NCBI GenBank assembly: GCA_020809705.1
Contig: CP085830.1
Coordinates: 3,038,001-3,102,000, forward strand
Source of the DNA: Calonectria ilicicola
Lineage: Eukaryota; Ascomycota; Sordariomycetes; Hypocreales; Nectriaceae
DNA length: 64,000 nucleotides
Direction of reading: 5' to 3'
The notes under the pieces are model-generated. The model made no database searches and was not told where the DNA came from. It saw only the letters and a list, made by a program, of their open reading frames with translations. Position numbers and translations under genes: made by a program. This document shows positions 1-11,749 of the stretch, one piece after another (position 1 is the stretch's first letter; every line of letters starts with the position of its first letter).

Positions 1-2123
1 TTGCGGTGGGTGGCGCTGGAGGGCGTCGTCAGAAGGCGAGGAGATGGCACTGCTCCAGCAATACGGGGCGTTGTTGGCTGAGGCCTGGTCGATGTCTGTC
101 TGCCGCGACGCTGTCGTTGGTGTGTCCTGTATGACTGCTCATATGCCACTCGACGCAGAAGGGATCCACGGACCATTCAGCGCGCTACGACTGGACCGGG
201 CAAAGTTGCGTCGCACGGGAGGACCCCACCAGGGATCCCTGAGCTACATACATATGCCTAGCAAGCGGGCCGGCGCTCGTTCCCTCTCCACCATGGCAAT
301 CGAGCTGGAGAAATGCCATCGATTCTGCGGCCACCGGCGTAACCGCTAAACGGCAGCCGACGCCGCATATGAGCTTCTGTCACAACCTGTCTGCGACCTA
401 GCACCACGTTCCAGCCCCATCTACATCATTACGCGCTCGGGCAGGATTGCTGTCAAATAAAACCCGGCTACGTCGAGGAAAAAAAGAAAAAACCACGTGC
501 TTCGTGGTTGCTGTCCCAAGTATCATGGGAGCTGCTCGCCTCTGCGCTCTCCCCCTTCAGAAGAGGTCACAGCCCCCTTGCCGTGATGTTCATGGACGAC
601 CAATGCGATTGACTGCCTGATCCGTACATCCTCCTCCGCTGGCGCCAGGGGGTAGGACTCCAAGGGTGCACCCTCGACTGCACCTTTCCCACGCTGCTGC
701 AGCTTGCGCCTTGCGCTCGCAAACGTCATCGAGGGGCAGCCAGTAAACAAAAGCCATGAGTCGAATTGAACCACCTTGGAGGCGGACTGTCGTTGCCAGC
801 AGTGCTGCTCAGTGAGCTCTGACCCATTCCATTTGTCTCCATCCGCAACTCTGGGCCAAGTCGTCGTTGTCCACCCGCGCCCAGCGTCTCGTGTCTTGGG
901 TCTGTGTCTGTTTTGTCTTGTCATACGGATCCACTCACCACGAGCATCACCATCAACATCAAGCAACAGCAGCGCCATAAACTAACCGTCAGCTTAGGCC
1001 GATCGCTCCGGGGCGCACGTCCATGCCTCATCGGCAGACGCCTTCTCCCTCTGCCACACCTTCGTATCCGGGGCAATCGTTGCTGAAGGGAAACCCAATC
1101 GCTTCGGTTGAGCACCCACTCCGCATATACCACATAGCTGCCCTGCAGAGGCCGATGTACCCAAGCCACCCCCCAGATAGTGGGCGTCAGGCTCCCCGTC
1201 GCCCAAATTTGCCAAGCTCTCCCTGGGTGGAGTCGATGCTTTCCTCCCTGGTTGTGTTGTGGTCCAAGACAGCCATATCGGACTCTGCTACTCCCAGAAA
1301 AAGGTGACCGCACCCTGGTCGCTTTCCTGTGCTCATCGGGTCACCGCATGCGTAACTCATCATCATCAACAATCCGACCAGCCCAGTGGCCGCCTTCCAG
1401 CTCCCTGGTCGCCTCCCGCTCACCCTCGTGCCTCACAAGCTGTTCAAGCAACCCATCTGATGTAACCCTTCAGACAAAACCCCCTGCTCGTTTCGCGTCT
1501 TCGAATGCTTGTGTCCCAGAACCAGTTAGCTGCTTCAGGGTGATCCAGATCCCAGCTGCCCTTGATCAAGATGTTAAGTTGATTCAGGTTCGCCGTTCAC
1601 CTTCCTTCAAGCCGAGTTGTCAGCTCGTGTCTGGGTCCCATAAGTCCCATTCTTAGTCTCCCTCCGGCTTCGAAATTTGACAGACGACGGGCGGCTTACA
1701 CTCATCTGGACACAGTCTAGACGTTATTATCGTCCGACCTCCTCTCACGGTTTGTGGAGACGATTCCGCCACAATGTGGCTAGACATGCGCCCCAGGTCA
1801 GCCACCGCTGTTCTTCAAAAACCGGGTCTTTATTTTAGCGGGCCGAGACCATCTGCTGCAGCTTGTCAATAGTACGTACCCCATTGACCAACCTCGCTCC
1901 AGTCTAAACCAAAGGTCTGCATGATCGCGGCCTGGGATCGACATTAACATCAACAAGGGCTCCTCCAACTCCCAGCCCGCGGCCTTTGCGAAAATCATCC
2001 TTTCTCCCCGCTCTTTCAGTGACTTGGAGCCATTCCCCTCGTTCTTCGCGGTCTTTACCCATATCGCCCCGTGCACCTACAAATGCAAACGGTAGCGATT
2101 ACACATTGACATATACTACAAAC
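1..2123. other. Left-edge region with no recognisable gene; GLE1 promoter at its right end
   Basis: Several overlapping open frames of 60-160 codons occur on both strands, but none resembles a known family, none has convincing splice structure, and most lack a good start context. The last few hundred bases before 2124 must contain the GLE1 promoter and leader. The GLE1 frame stays open upstream to about 1986 without another ATG, so the upstream part is taken as leader. Nothing else is seen. Confidence 0.5.
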
Positions 2124-3781
2124 ATGTCGCGTTCCTCGCCCGTCAGGCGGAACCAATTACTATCAAGCCCTGAACGAGGCCTTGCTTCAAGTTTTCTCTT
2201 CGACAATCGAAACTCCGAGATCAACCACCGCGATGCTTTAGCGGCAGCGCAGTTGGAACACGAGCGAGTGCGAAAGGCTGCGCTTCGGGTTTATGAGCTC
2301 CATGAATTGCAGCAAGAGCATCAGCGAATAATTGACGAGGAGCGCAAGGAAGAGCAGAGACTGAAAGCCGAGGCGGCCATTGTTGCTGAAGAAAACCGAC
2401 TTAGGGAGCTTCGAGCCAAGACGATTCCCCGACCACCCCCAGAGCCTGAACAGCCGTCACCGCTGCCCGCAGCCAAGCCCACCGCTCCAGCAGCTACAAA
2501 TGGTACAACACCAGTCAAAGAACCAAAGCAAATTGTGCCATCCACGACACCGCTTTCAGAAGTCAAGAAACCTGCACTCGCTCCTGCACCTGTTCCTCTG
2601 TCTGCGGCACAGAACAAACCGTTAGTCGGTAACCCGTTTGCTCCTGCCTCCCAAGCTCAACCACCTTCCAACAATGTGCTCCAAAAACCAAACGGCTTCG
2701 CAGCGCCTCAGGCTGCTACGGCTGCCCCTGCTACGGCATCGACTGCTGCACCGGTAGCCCAGCAAGCAAAGACTCCTACAATGGACCGATATATACAGAT
2801 TCATCAAGAACTAAAGAAGCTCCGAAAGGAATTGCAAGCCCAATCCAAAGTCCCCGGTTCTCCGCTCAAGGGGAAAATGGGTACGTTCCGAAGAGAGATT
2901 CGGGTCTCGATTGGTCAACTCACTGGAGGAAGAGGGGCCAACGCCCAACCTGTAAGTTAGCCATCATGACATGTCACGAGCAACACTCTAACAGATACTA
3001 GATTGCAAAGATAAATGCTGCTCTAAGGGAGGCACTTGAGGGCAAAGTCCCCAGCCCCCCGATTGACGTCAGTTTATTTGTTGTTGGTAACAGACAGCCT
3101 GCAGAGGGTGCCACGAACAACGACGCGACTATGCCATCGCTCTTTATTTATCTGATCAACATTTGCGCGAAAGGAATTATCAACCAGTTCATCAACGAGG
3201 CGAGCGCTAATTCAAAAGCTGCGGATCCTGTTGGAGTTTTTGCGGCGCAGATTTTCTCTCAGCAGGATTTCCAATGGCGAGGGCAATCCTTGATTGATAT
3301 CCTGATGGCAAAGTTCAGGGTCGTATGCCCAGTTCTCTTTGGTCATCGGGGAAACGATAAGACAGAACGAGGGCGTTTGGCTTTGGGGTGGAAGAAGGAT
3401 GGTCCGGCGTGGATTACTGAACAAAGCCACAACGATCGCATGAGCGGGCTAGGGGCGGGCTACGCGTCCCTCTCGTTGCGAGACTTTAGCAAGACTTCAA
3501 AAACGAATCCATATCCGCCGGTCAACTATTGGAAAGCACTTGCAGGCATTGTCAACTCACCCGTGGGAGAAACCTCAAACACACAATACGTGGTCCTCCG
3601 TTCCATGATTGAGGGACACGAGCAACGGTTTCTCAACTTCTACGGGAATGCGGCCCTTGCAGCTTTGCGACTCGCACTAATTGAGTTTCCGAAGAAGGCA
3701 CCAGAGAACGCGATGGCGGCTGGCTCCCTACGGGCACTCGCTGATGTTCTACAAAGCGAGGTTGGTCTGGTCTTGGCATAG
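2124..3781 (+). CDS. GLE1: Nucleoporin / mRNA export factor GLE1
   Basis: Gle1 sits on the cytoplasmic side of the nuclear pore, where with inositol hexakisphosphate it activates the DEAD-box helicase Dbp5 to strip proteins from exported mRNA; it also acts in translation. Exons 2124-2951 and 3002-3781, intron 50 nt (GTAAGT, branch CTAAC, TAG), give 535 residues, close to the 538 of yeast Gle1. The N-terminal third has a charged helix-rich segment (about residues 35-105, Glu/Arg-rich, coiled-coil-like), followed by a Pro/Ala-rich low-complexity linker. The C-terminal about 250 residues form the GLE1 helical domain, with segments such as FIYLINICAKGIINQF and LGAGYASLSLRD. The start is the first ATG in frame (context AAAC before ATG). 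It converges with the SNARE gene downstream. Identification rests on the C-terminal domain and is firm. Confidence 0.9.
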
Positions 3782-4199
3782 AGGCAAGAACAATGATGAG
3801 GATTTTCTTGGTTCACGTACTTGGGTGAAAGAGGGAAAGGAAAATACAAACAACGACATGTTCGAATTCTATGTGGCGTTTAGGAACTGGGTGGCCATGC
3901 TTGCATTATGGAGGAAGTCATCAGGATAAGACTGGGGTGCATAACAGGTGTTTCATGGACTTGTTAAATTACGTGACGCCGTTTAAGAAACGACACCCGT
4001 GGCAATTGCTCTTGATCTACCCTTTACTATACAAATGTAGGGACAAAAATAAAGAAGTACTATTCCCGGTCGACGGTTGCGCGAACAAAATATCCCTTGC
4101 CATAAACTCCAAAAACAAATCCTCCCATAAACCGTATATCGTAGACCATGAGCAAGTACTTTTGCGCAAATTGGGAAAGGGCTCCTCTCATCGAGCCTC
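3782..4199. other. Convergent 3' spacer between GLE1 and the TLG1-type gene
   Basis: This stretch of 418 bases lies between two stop codons and should hold both 3' UTRs and polyadenylation sites. No coding potential or RNA gene is seen. Confidence 0.6.
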
Positions 4200-5015
4200 T
4201 TACAGAATCAACAATAGCACCAGTAGCAGAATGAGGACAAAGATGAGTACCGCAATGCAGCAGCTGCTTAACCGATCTTCATTCTGGCGCATAACGTGTT
4301 GCAACTTCTGCATACCCGTCTGTAAACGGCCACCAACACGATCTGCCACGTTATCCACAGCCTCCAGCATCTCGTGCTGCTCCTCAAGCTCACGGCCCAT
4401 GTCGTCGGCCTGGCGGCGCAGATTCCCGACCGTCTGGAACACTCCGTCGAGGTGCTGGTCCTGCTCGCGCATCATTTGAACCTGCTGCTGCTGCTCAAAC
4501 TCGGCGTAACCGTCATCGCCATCAACAGCAAAGGCGTCCGGGTCAGGCAGGTCGCTCGAGGAGCCGGCACCTCCGGGCCCAACTGTCTTCTTGTTTAGCT
4601 CCTCGCGCATGTCGTCTACCTCGCCGCCGACCTCGGCAACCAGGCGCTTGCGGCGAGACACCTCATGGGCCGAAAGCCCAAACTGGGCAGGGTTGAACTC
4701 GGCAGCCTGGACCGAGGCGACGAGGTCTTCGAGGTCGTCGGCGAGGGATTCAAGTGCGGACTCGAGATCGGAACGGGCTGAGGCCAACTCGGGCGAGGAC
4801 GCGGATGTGGAGAGGGAGCGGATGCGCAAGTACGAGGCGAAGAGGGGCCGCGCCTGGGCCATTTGGGAGAGGACATCTCTGGAGGGCGACAGTCAGCAAA
4901 GTTGCACACGACGGATGGCTGCATAAGCAGTGTGGTTGTAGCAGATGAGAGCTGGGCGCCTGACGTACTGTTGGACCTGAAGGAAAGGGTCATCGTCATT
5001 TGGTGAGGACATCAT
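4200..5015 (-). CDS. TLG1: Qc-SNARE of the syntaxin-6 / Tlg1 type
   Basis: This is a t-SNARE expected at the trans-Golgi network and endosomes, acting in endosome-to-Golgi fusion. Exon 1 is 5015-4969 and exon 2 is 4878-4200, with a 90-nt intron (GTACGT...CAG), giving 241 residues. The start encodes two successive Met codons (5015 or 5012); the following DDDPFLQVQQDV is the typical beginning of the syntaxin-6 N-terminal domain, which confirms the small first exon. Residues about 5-110 are the three-helix N-domain. The SNARE motif runs roughly from REQDQHLDGVFQTVG to the membrane, with the zero-layer Gln in LEEQHEM. The protein ends with a hydrophobic tail anchor of about 20 residues (IAVLIFVLILLLVLLLIL), as expected for a type IV membrane protein. 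It is divergent from the methyltransferase gene. Confidence 0.88.
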
Positions 5016-5707
5016 CCTAGCGATGTAGATGCGTGCAGACGCATCAGCCTCTCGCCAATACTATGCGCGTTTGGATAAAGAATGCCACCGAAGCAATTGG
5101 GATGGTGTTGAGTGGTATCCCTCGTTGCAGGCTGCGACTTTCCGGGCTCGAGGGGATGACGTTGCATCCACGGCGTCGGGACCCTGGCGGCCCAGTTACC
5201 CTACACGTGAAAGCTTAACCCACGTCGCAAGCTGGCTGCGGCCAGTGGGGTACGTACCCATCACCCACCGAAAGACTGGAACTTACACCGAAAGGCTCAC
5301 CTAGAAAATCCCCCACCCACTAAAACGGGGAATTTAGATTTGTGCATGCAAACTGGGCACAGTCACTTTTTTTCTTGAGAGGCAACGGGCTGGCAGCTTC
5401 TGAGCCTTTTGCCATCTTAGAGTCCGTGTTCTTGTCCCCCGAGATTTTCTGTCCTCGAGTGCAAGTCAGAACACTCACCTCTTGAGTAAACCCTCGAGAC
5501 GCTCATCCGGTGTACTGGCTAAATAAACCACTTTTTGTTCAATCATCCACACTCAGGTTGAGGTTTTATACATTTCGAATACCCAAGCCCCCTAAACTTG
5601 GCGTTTTACCTATACAAACTCCCAGTTTGTAAGCTTTCAAATACTTGTCTCTACCCAAAAGAAATTGACAAACCTCTAGGGTAGCTATTGACTCACAACT
5701 TTTCAAA
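5016..5707. promoter_or_regulatory. Divergent promoter between TLG1-type and METTL25-type genes
   Basis: These 692 bases separate two start codons pointing away from each other, so they must carry both promoters. The right half is pyrimidine-rich on the + strand just before 5708, as often seen in fungal leaders. No specific binding site is claimed. Confidence 0.6.
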
Positions 5708-7492
5708 ATGATACCTGAAAAACCACTCCCCTACAATGGTGACTATGCCTCACCTGAGGAGTACATCGACAAGCTTCTGGAATTTGTGAGGACATCGGAT
5801 ACCTTCCAGATTCTTTGTGGTGGAGTACATATTCTGGACTTTTTCACAATCGAGCCTGGTCTGTATCACTACGCCATACCTAAAGAATGGCAGCCCTTCA
5901 TCCTTTCTTGCAACATCATGCAACTGCTAGATCTTCTCATGCGGGATGATTTAGACAACCTCTCCTTCCAGGATGATGAAAGACCACCAGAGAGCTTCAT
6001 AGAATATATCCGAACCATTCGAAACCTCTCACTCGCTCGGTCATTTACCCCACAAAAGCAGAAGCTGCCCGTCCTCCCCAAACAAGTGGCCGTGGGCATG
6101 AACGTCAAGAAGGTCCACGAGGTTACAAACTTTGCCGACTATGTGCATCGCCTTTCTGGAGATATCTCTGAACAATGCGGCCATGAAATCTCTCACTTTG
6201 TTGACTTTGGCAGTGGCCAAAACTACCTTGGTAGAGCCCTTGCCAGCGAACCTTACAATCGATGCGTTGTTGCGGTAGAGGGGCGCGAAAACAATGTCAC
6301 TGCGGCAAGGGGCCTCGACATGAAGTCAGGACTGGCAGTGAAACCCAAAGTCAAAAGAAACAAGAAGCTGTGGACTAAGATTCTCGAGGCCTGTGGGCCC
6401 GAGGGTCACCACGACCCAGAAACTCTAGCCAAGGCCATTCGAGAGGTGGCCGGAGAAGACGCCTTCGACTTTAGACCAACAAAAGAGCTCGAGGCAGAGT
6501 ATACGGCAGAGAAAGGCAAAGGCTTCGTCCAATATATTTCTGGAAGGCTCGACAGCGGAGACCTTGCCGAGGTCATTTCACAAATCGAGACGATGGAAGC
6601 GCCAGAGGAGGAGAAGAAGGACCTCAAACTGATGGCCATTTCTATCCACTCCTGTGGTAATCTTTCGCACTTTGGAATCAGATCTATGGTTCTCAACCCT
6701 GACATCCAAGCTGTCGCTATTGTAGGATGCTGCTATAACCTGATGACGGAGAAGCTTGGTCCTCCAACCTACAAATACGCCTATTTGAGACCAACCCTCG
6801 AAGCAGTCAATGGTCGTCTCGTGCGAGAATCTGAAAAGCACGACCAGCAGGGCTTCCCAATGAGCCACAGGTTCTCAACATACCAAGACGACGGCATCCG
6901 GTTAAACATCACTGCGCGCATGATGGCGTGCCAGGCACCACGCAACTGGACAGAGAAGGAGAGTGCTGGATTCTTCTCCCGCCATTTCTTCAGAGCGGTC
7001 TTGCAAAAGATTTTCCTTGATAGGGGCGTTGTGACCAAAGTCCGGCACTACAACGGCTCTCAATCCGAAGCTGATGCAAAGCGTAGCGACAGCGAGAGCC
7101 CGTTTGATATCAGCACCAACCCGGTCATCATAGGCTCGCTGCGCAAGAGCTGCTACGGATCTCTCAAGTCGTACATACGAGGGGCGGTGCAGAAGCTCAC
7201 CACCAACCATGACTACAAGCAGTACGCCGAAATGATCCAGGAGAAGATGGGAGATTTGACGGACGAGGAGATTGAGCGGTACGAGGCCACGTATCTACCG
7301 CGCAAGAAGGAGCTCTGTGCCATATGGAGTCTGATGGCCTTTAGTGCCATGGCGGTTGAATCGCTCATCGTCGCAGATCGATGGACATATCTCCGCGAGC
7401 ATGGTGACCTAGTTCAGCACGCCTGGGTTGAGACCGTTTTTGACTACGCGGAGAGCCCCCGGAACCTGGTCGTCGTGGGGATTAAGAAATAG
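5708..7492 (+). CDS. METTL25/RRNAD1-type Rossmann methyltransferase
   Basis: A single uninterrupted 594-codon frame starting at ATG 5708 (context TTTCAAA before ATG). Residues 164-175 (HFVDFGSGQNYL) are the SAM-binding motif I, followed by the acidic end of strand 2 in VVAVEG (about 187-192). The family's later hallmarks are present: HSCGNLSHFG at 314-323 and VGCCYNLMTEK at 339-349. These place it in the METTL25/METTL25B (RRNAD1) group of predicted methyltransferases, which the METTL25 name groups with rRNA adenine dimethylase-like folds. The substrate in fungi is not known to me; an RNA or protein target is inference. There are no signal peptide or membrane segments, so it is likely cytosolic or nuclear. 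It is intronless, unlike most neighbours. Family assignment is firm, biochemical role open. Confidence 0.82.
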   Translation: MIPEKPLPYNGDYASPEEYIDKLLEFVRTSDTFQILCGGVHILDFFTIEPGLYHYAIPKEWQPFILSCNIMQLLDLLMRDDLDNLSFQDDERPPESFIEYIRTIRNLSLARSFTPQKQKLPVLPKQVAVGMNVKKVHEVTNFADYVHRLSGDISEQCGHEISHFVDFGSGQNYLGRALASEPYNRCVVAVEGRENNVTAARGLDMKSGLAVKPKVKRNKKLWTKILEACGPEGHHDPETLAKAIREVAGEDAFDFRPTKELEAEYTAEKGKGFVQYISGRLDSGDLAEVISQIETMEAPEEEKKDLKLMAISIHSCGNLSHFGIRSMVLNPDIQAVAIVGCCYNLMTEKLGPPTYKYAYLRPTLEAVNGRLVRESEKHDQQGFPMSHRFSTYQDDGIRLNITARMMACQAPRNWTEKESAGFFSRHFFRAVLQKIFLDRGVVTKVRHYNGSQSEADAKRSDSESPFDISTNPVIIGSLRKSCYGSLKSYIRGAVQKLTTNHDYKQYAEMIQEKMGDLTDEEIERYEATYLPRKKELCAIWSLMAFSAMAVESLIVADRWTYLREHGDLVQHAWVETVFDYAESPRNLVVVGIKK

Positions 7493-9830
7493 CCCTGTAC
7501 ATGTGAAAGAAATAACGGCTTTCGATTAAGGAAAAGAAAAAAGAAAAAAGAAAAGAAAGATTATTGGCGCTCGATACCGGTTGTGGGATAGCATTGAATG
7601 CAAAATGCGCTGTCCTTTTCAGCGCCACTGCCCCATCTGTGATGCAGTGACGAGGTTTAACTTCCTCATACCATGCCATTTTTTGAGGGGACACAGTGCC
7701 CTCGGCCAAATTGGGGAACTTTCTATAAATACGGATTTCCTAGGAAATGAATGGAAATAAATCTGATACAGGGCATCGATGATACTCTATAACATTGATT
7801 TGCTTCTTGTTAATGAATGGATATAGTCGCAAGTATCAATGCTCTGTTGCTGGTGCTTAGTCATTAGTGTTGTCGAAATGCCCTTCACTCTTATCATAGC
7901 ATTGATGGATTTCTAAAAGCCGGGAATAAATTAAATGAAGATAAGGATATAAAAAGAAGATAAAAAATAAAATTATGGATATCATGTGCATATATAATTA
8001 ATAAATATTTATTAAATACTTATCTATCTACAGTGTTGAGGAAGTTGGGGAGAAACAGTCTGGGTGTAATCATGTAACACACGGTGCCCTGAAGAAAATG
8101 ATGCTGTGCCAATGGATTAGGGCCCAGTCAGTGATGGACCTGTGGTGAAACAGGGCCTGACGCTCTGGGCAACGGATGGACGGACATGGTTCGGGCCACA
8201 AGTGATGGTCGGCTGGGGCGGTTATTGGGCGAGCAAGAGGTGCTTGGGCCGATGGACGGCGATGTCATGCATGAACTGCCCTTTTTATCCCGTCTTTTAC
8301 GGGTGGAGAGACGACCAGATGATCACTGGCCTGTCGGACAGAGACTAGCAAAGTTTATAATCCCAACAAGCGCATTTTCAAACCGGGAGTTGTAGCTGCA
8401 GGACGGTACTTTGAAGACAGGTGCCCTCTGGCGAGCGAATTACGCTACGATGGCATGTAAATCCGCTCAATCTTTATCAGTTGCTGCCCCATGCCGCTTA
8501 GCTCCCGTCCCACTTCGGGCGGGACGGTGCCACTCTGTAGATAGGTCTTGCAAGTTGCGTACTTCCTCTCAGCCGAGAATTGCCGTCTGGCCAGTGTTCA
8601 CGATCAATGCAGGTGGGAGGAGACGCATGGCTAGCAAAGGGAACAATAAAATGATGAAGGGCTGATGCATGTGATGGGCAGCAGCCTTGGGGGAGGTGGG
8701 GTTGGTTGTTGGGCCATGGGCTGTTATGAGACACTGACTGAGCGACGGCGTCTGTTTGGTGGACAGTCAGGTCGAGTGTCCAGAAAGGAATTAGGGCAGA
8801 GTTGACATGTCACCAGACAATCGTGACGAGATACAGCCGGGCTGCACAAGGCTAAGCAATGCAATGCAAAAGCCTCGCCTGCAGAAATTTCCGGGTGGAA
8901 TTGCGTCGTTATGGTGCCATTGCCAAGCCATCTCGCAGCAAGGTGGCGACAAGGACGAGCTGGATGAGCAAGACCCCAAACGACCGAAAACAGCACTACA
9001 TGGCCGGAGTTGGCGAAGTTACGCCCGTTAGCAGATAGATGCCGTGGGTCGCTGCCAAAAGTGGTCAGAAGCTTGATCATCTCCACACCTTTCTTGTCAT
9101 GGAGCAGCTCGTTTCGGAGAGTTGAAAGAAAGCCTGGGTATTTGGGAGCAGATGTGATGTGACGGCATGGAAGTCTCCTTGGGGGGGAAGACTGGGGTGC
9201 CTGGACCCATCGATCTCCCAAATGGGTTGATTGATGCAGGATATCAGAGGGGTGTGTGTGCAAAGAGTCACGGGGTAGGACGCCATATTCCATGGCACTG
9301 CATGTGTGAGGTCGGGCGTGGAAATGTAGCTGGCCCGAAACGGAACAGCTGACATCAGCCGGTCTCCAAGATGAGGAAATTTCACAGACGAGGAGCAAGA
9401 CTATTCGTGTGAAAAAAAAAAGAGGCATCCGGGAGGGTGGCACTGCTGGTGAGGCGGCGGCGTCGGAAACGTGGGAGCGGCTCCCAACCGCACCTAGGTG
9501 AGAGAGCAAGCGAGTCTCAGTGGCGTTCTGGCTGAGCAGTTTGACCGAGCATGTCTTGCTTCTAGGCCCAGTCTTTTGGAGCACGTCGTTGCCATGAAAG
9601 CTGTCATGACCAACCAAAGATGCAGGTCGCCAGCTCAGCAGGGGAGGGGGCGAAGATTATTTCCTCTTGCGCTGAAATATTGACGAGAGCTGCAGCTGTC
9701 GGTTGCAGAGCGAGGTGATGAGTCTGAAAAAAATTTCAACAATTGACGCCCATGACGTCTCTTTGTTCTGGATCTGATTAGAGCAACTACCGTCTCCCCC
9801 CCTGAGTAACCTAGCTAGCTGATGTCTTGG

Positions 9831-9850
9831 ATGTATGTATGTATGTATGT
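9831..9850. repeat. Microsatellite (ATGT)5
   Basis: Five perfect tandem copies of ATGT. A related GTAGGTAGGTA-like run follows at about 9882-9897. It lies in non-coding DNA. Confidence 0.95.
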
Positions 9851-11668
9851 AAATGGTGAGTCCTGTCTTGGACATGCATAGGTACGTAGGTAGGTATGCA
9901 TTAGTAGGCCTGAGTCGACCTGGTTCCCCCGGATGTGATCGACCAACAAACACAACGTTGGGTTCAGAACGGAAGGAGGTACTGAAGGAAGGGTGCGAGC
10001 AAAGCGCAGGGTCGACCGAAGGTTGGTTGCATGCAAGCCTGACTTGCAGCGCCCCTCGGATGCCCTATGGCTGCTGTTCCCTCTCCGCCTCTTCCCTCTC
10101 CTCTCGTCGTTGCCCAAGCTCTCACCACTGTCTTCTTCGCCTCCAACATCCATCATCCATTAGCCAGCCTCAGTGGAGACGACAGCGAAACGGCCCCGGA
10201 GCGAGGTTTCACGCCAAGCTTCAACCGTCGCCCACCATCCTTCAGTTCAGTGTCGCCCCCACGCGAGCGCTGACTGTGCCATTCCGCCATCTTGTTAGTG
10301 CCTCCCAGGTTTCTGGACATCGTACAAAAGCGGATTTGTCTTGTCCCTATCACGATGCCCCACCTCCACGTCCAACCCAACTGCTACCCACCACCACCAC
10401 CTGGCGCCAATACAACTGTGTCGTCCACCACCCGCCACCCTCGGGTCGATCTTGGGGGAAACAGGCGTGATGCATTGCCTGTAGCTGGGCGAATACAGAT
10501 GCAGCCCCCTCCCCTAGACGGGCTGAAGTTGGAGCTCTTCGGAATGTCTTAAACACTACAGCCGTGAAAAGCCAGGCCTATCCGAGCTAAGACACTCGAC
10601 CGCTCTTCTCACAGACAAGCAGGTCGCTGAGACGAGACCAATCCCGAGGCAGGAAGCGAGAGGCAAGAAGCCCTCGCTCAGCTCCGCCATGTCTGTGCCG
10701 GAAACCCCATGCATCGTGACGGCAGCCACATGCAGTGTCAAAGTTCCGGCGCTGGGCCTGGCGCCTAAATGCAGCGGATTATATACCACTATGCTGTAAA
10801 TTTTTGTTCGGTGGGTAGGATTCGCCAGCGGCAAATCAGAAGACGCACTCCACGCTGGCAGTCGACCCAACCCCAGGCCGCACCATGTCCCGACATGGCA
10901 TTGCAGCATGCCGACTATTGTACACACCGCAGCCAGAATGCATCCCCACTGGCCGGGACACCTTCAACATTTCCCCCGAGAAGGGCGGCAGGGGTTCTGA
11001 GAGCCGCTGACGCCAACTGGACTCAGCAAGTCGTCCCATTAGCGCCCCCAAAATTTGCCCCGCAAGAGCCCATGCCCATGGCTTCTGCAAGTCGCAACGG
11101 CAAGCCCTGGCTTGACCGACGACGACGTAGTTCCAGATTGAACCACCAGTGCCTGGTTAGGCTTTTCTTGCCTTGGGCCCTTGTCCTGGGAGTGGGCTTG
11201 CTGCTGCGGTGGGTTCCATCCCATCCCATTTCATGGTGCGCGGACGTGCGCTTCCCGCTCTCTGCGGAGCAGGCAAGAGTTTAGTTAATAAACGTGGATA
11301 ATCCTTATCGTCCACCTCGCCCGCCGCCAGCCCGCCATCAGGCTTTGCCCTCATTCCCTTTAGTCCGCCTACAGTACAGTACTTTACTTCTTGCCACGGC
11401 ACTTGGTTTTCTCTTGCTCTTATTCCCTCCCTCCCGCCCCCTTCGAGAAGGAAAAAACAGAAACAGACTTTTCAGCTCCTTGTCTCTTGTCGTCTTGGCT
11501 TTTTTCAGCTGTGCCGCACACTTCCAGCCCGGCTGATCCATCTCCTCAGATCGAGGCTGGCTGCCAGCCAGCGACTCAGAGCATCAACCCCTCTGCTTGT
11601 CTTATCGCCCCCGACTCGCGCTCGACTCACCCTCGTTCGCCGAACCATTCCGGCCCCAGGCGTTCGCG

Positions 11669-11679
11669 AGCCTATAAAT
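11669..11679 (+). promoter_or_regulatory. TATA-like element before the ACT_7 gene
   Basis: The sequence cctataaatcc lies about 70 bases before the start codon at 11746, on the right strand. If used, transcription would begin near 11700, giving a leader of only 40-50 nt that would just include the short upstream ORF at 11708. Functional use is inference. Confidence 0.4.
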
Positions 11680-11707
11680 CCTTGGACGACCCTCCCAAGA
11701 CCCTGGC

Positions 11708-11749
11708 ATGATATTTTGGATGACATCCAGACCCCGAGACTCACCATGA
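11708..11749 (+). promoter_or_regulatory. 13-codon upstream ORF whose stop overlaps the main start (ATGA)
   Basis: An ATG at 11708 opens a frame of 13 codons (MIFWMTSRPRDSP) ending with TGA at 11747-11749. That stop overlaps the start codon of the downstream gene (ATG 11746-11748) as ATGA. Such an arrangement is compatible with termination-reinitiation or with repression by the upstream ORF. Whether the transcript includes 11708 is not known. Confidence 0.6.

Larger units (their letters stand above)
7493..11745. other. 4.25-kb stretch without a recognisable gene
   Basis: The stretch begins with the METTL25-type 3' region, then an AT-rich patch at about 7900-8040 (including attaataaatatttattaa). 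The rest is of mixed composition with scattered short open frames on both strands (the longest, about 8724-9617 on the minus strand, has no family resemblance or plausible product). A tetranucleotide microsatellite lies at 9831-9850. The last 500 bases are C/T-rich on the + strand and act presumably as promoter of the ACT_7 gene, with a TATA-like cctataaatcc near 11669-11679. Long non-coding RNAs or unusual small genes cannot be excluded. Confidence 0.5.

Noticed and set aside
1..1700. Overlapping frames of 60-158 codons on both strands near the left edge
   Set aside because: None has a recognisable domain, splice structure or good start; they look like chance frames in GC-rich intergenic DNA.
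8724..9617. 297-codon minus-strand frame
   Set aside because: No domain, no plausible start context, odd Ser/His/Cys/Arg-rich composition; likely chance in moderately GC-rich DNA.
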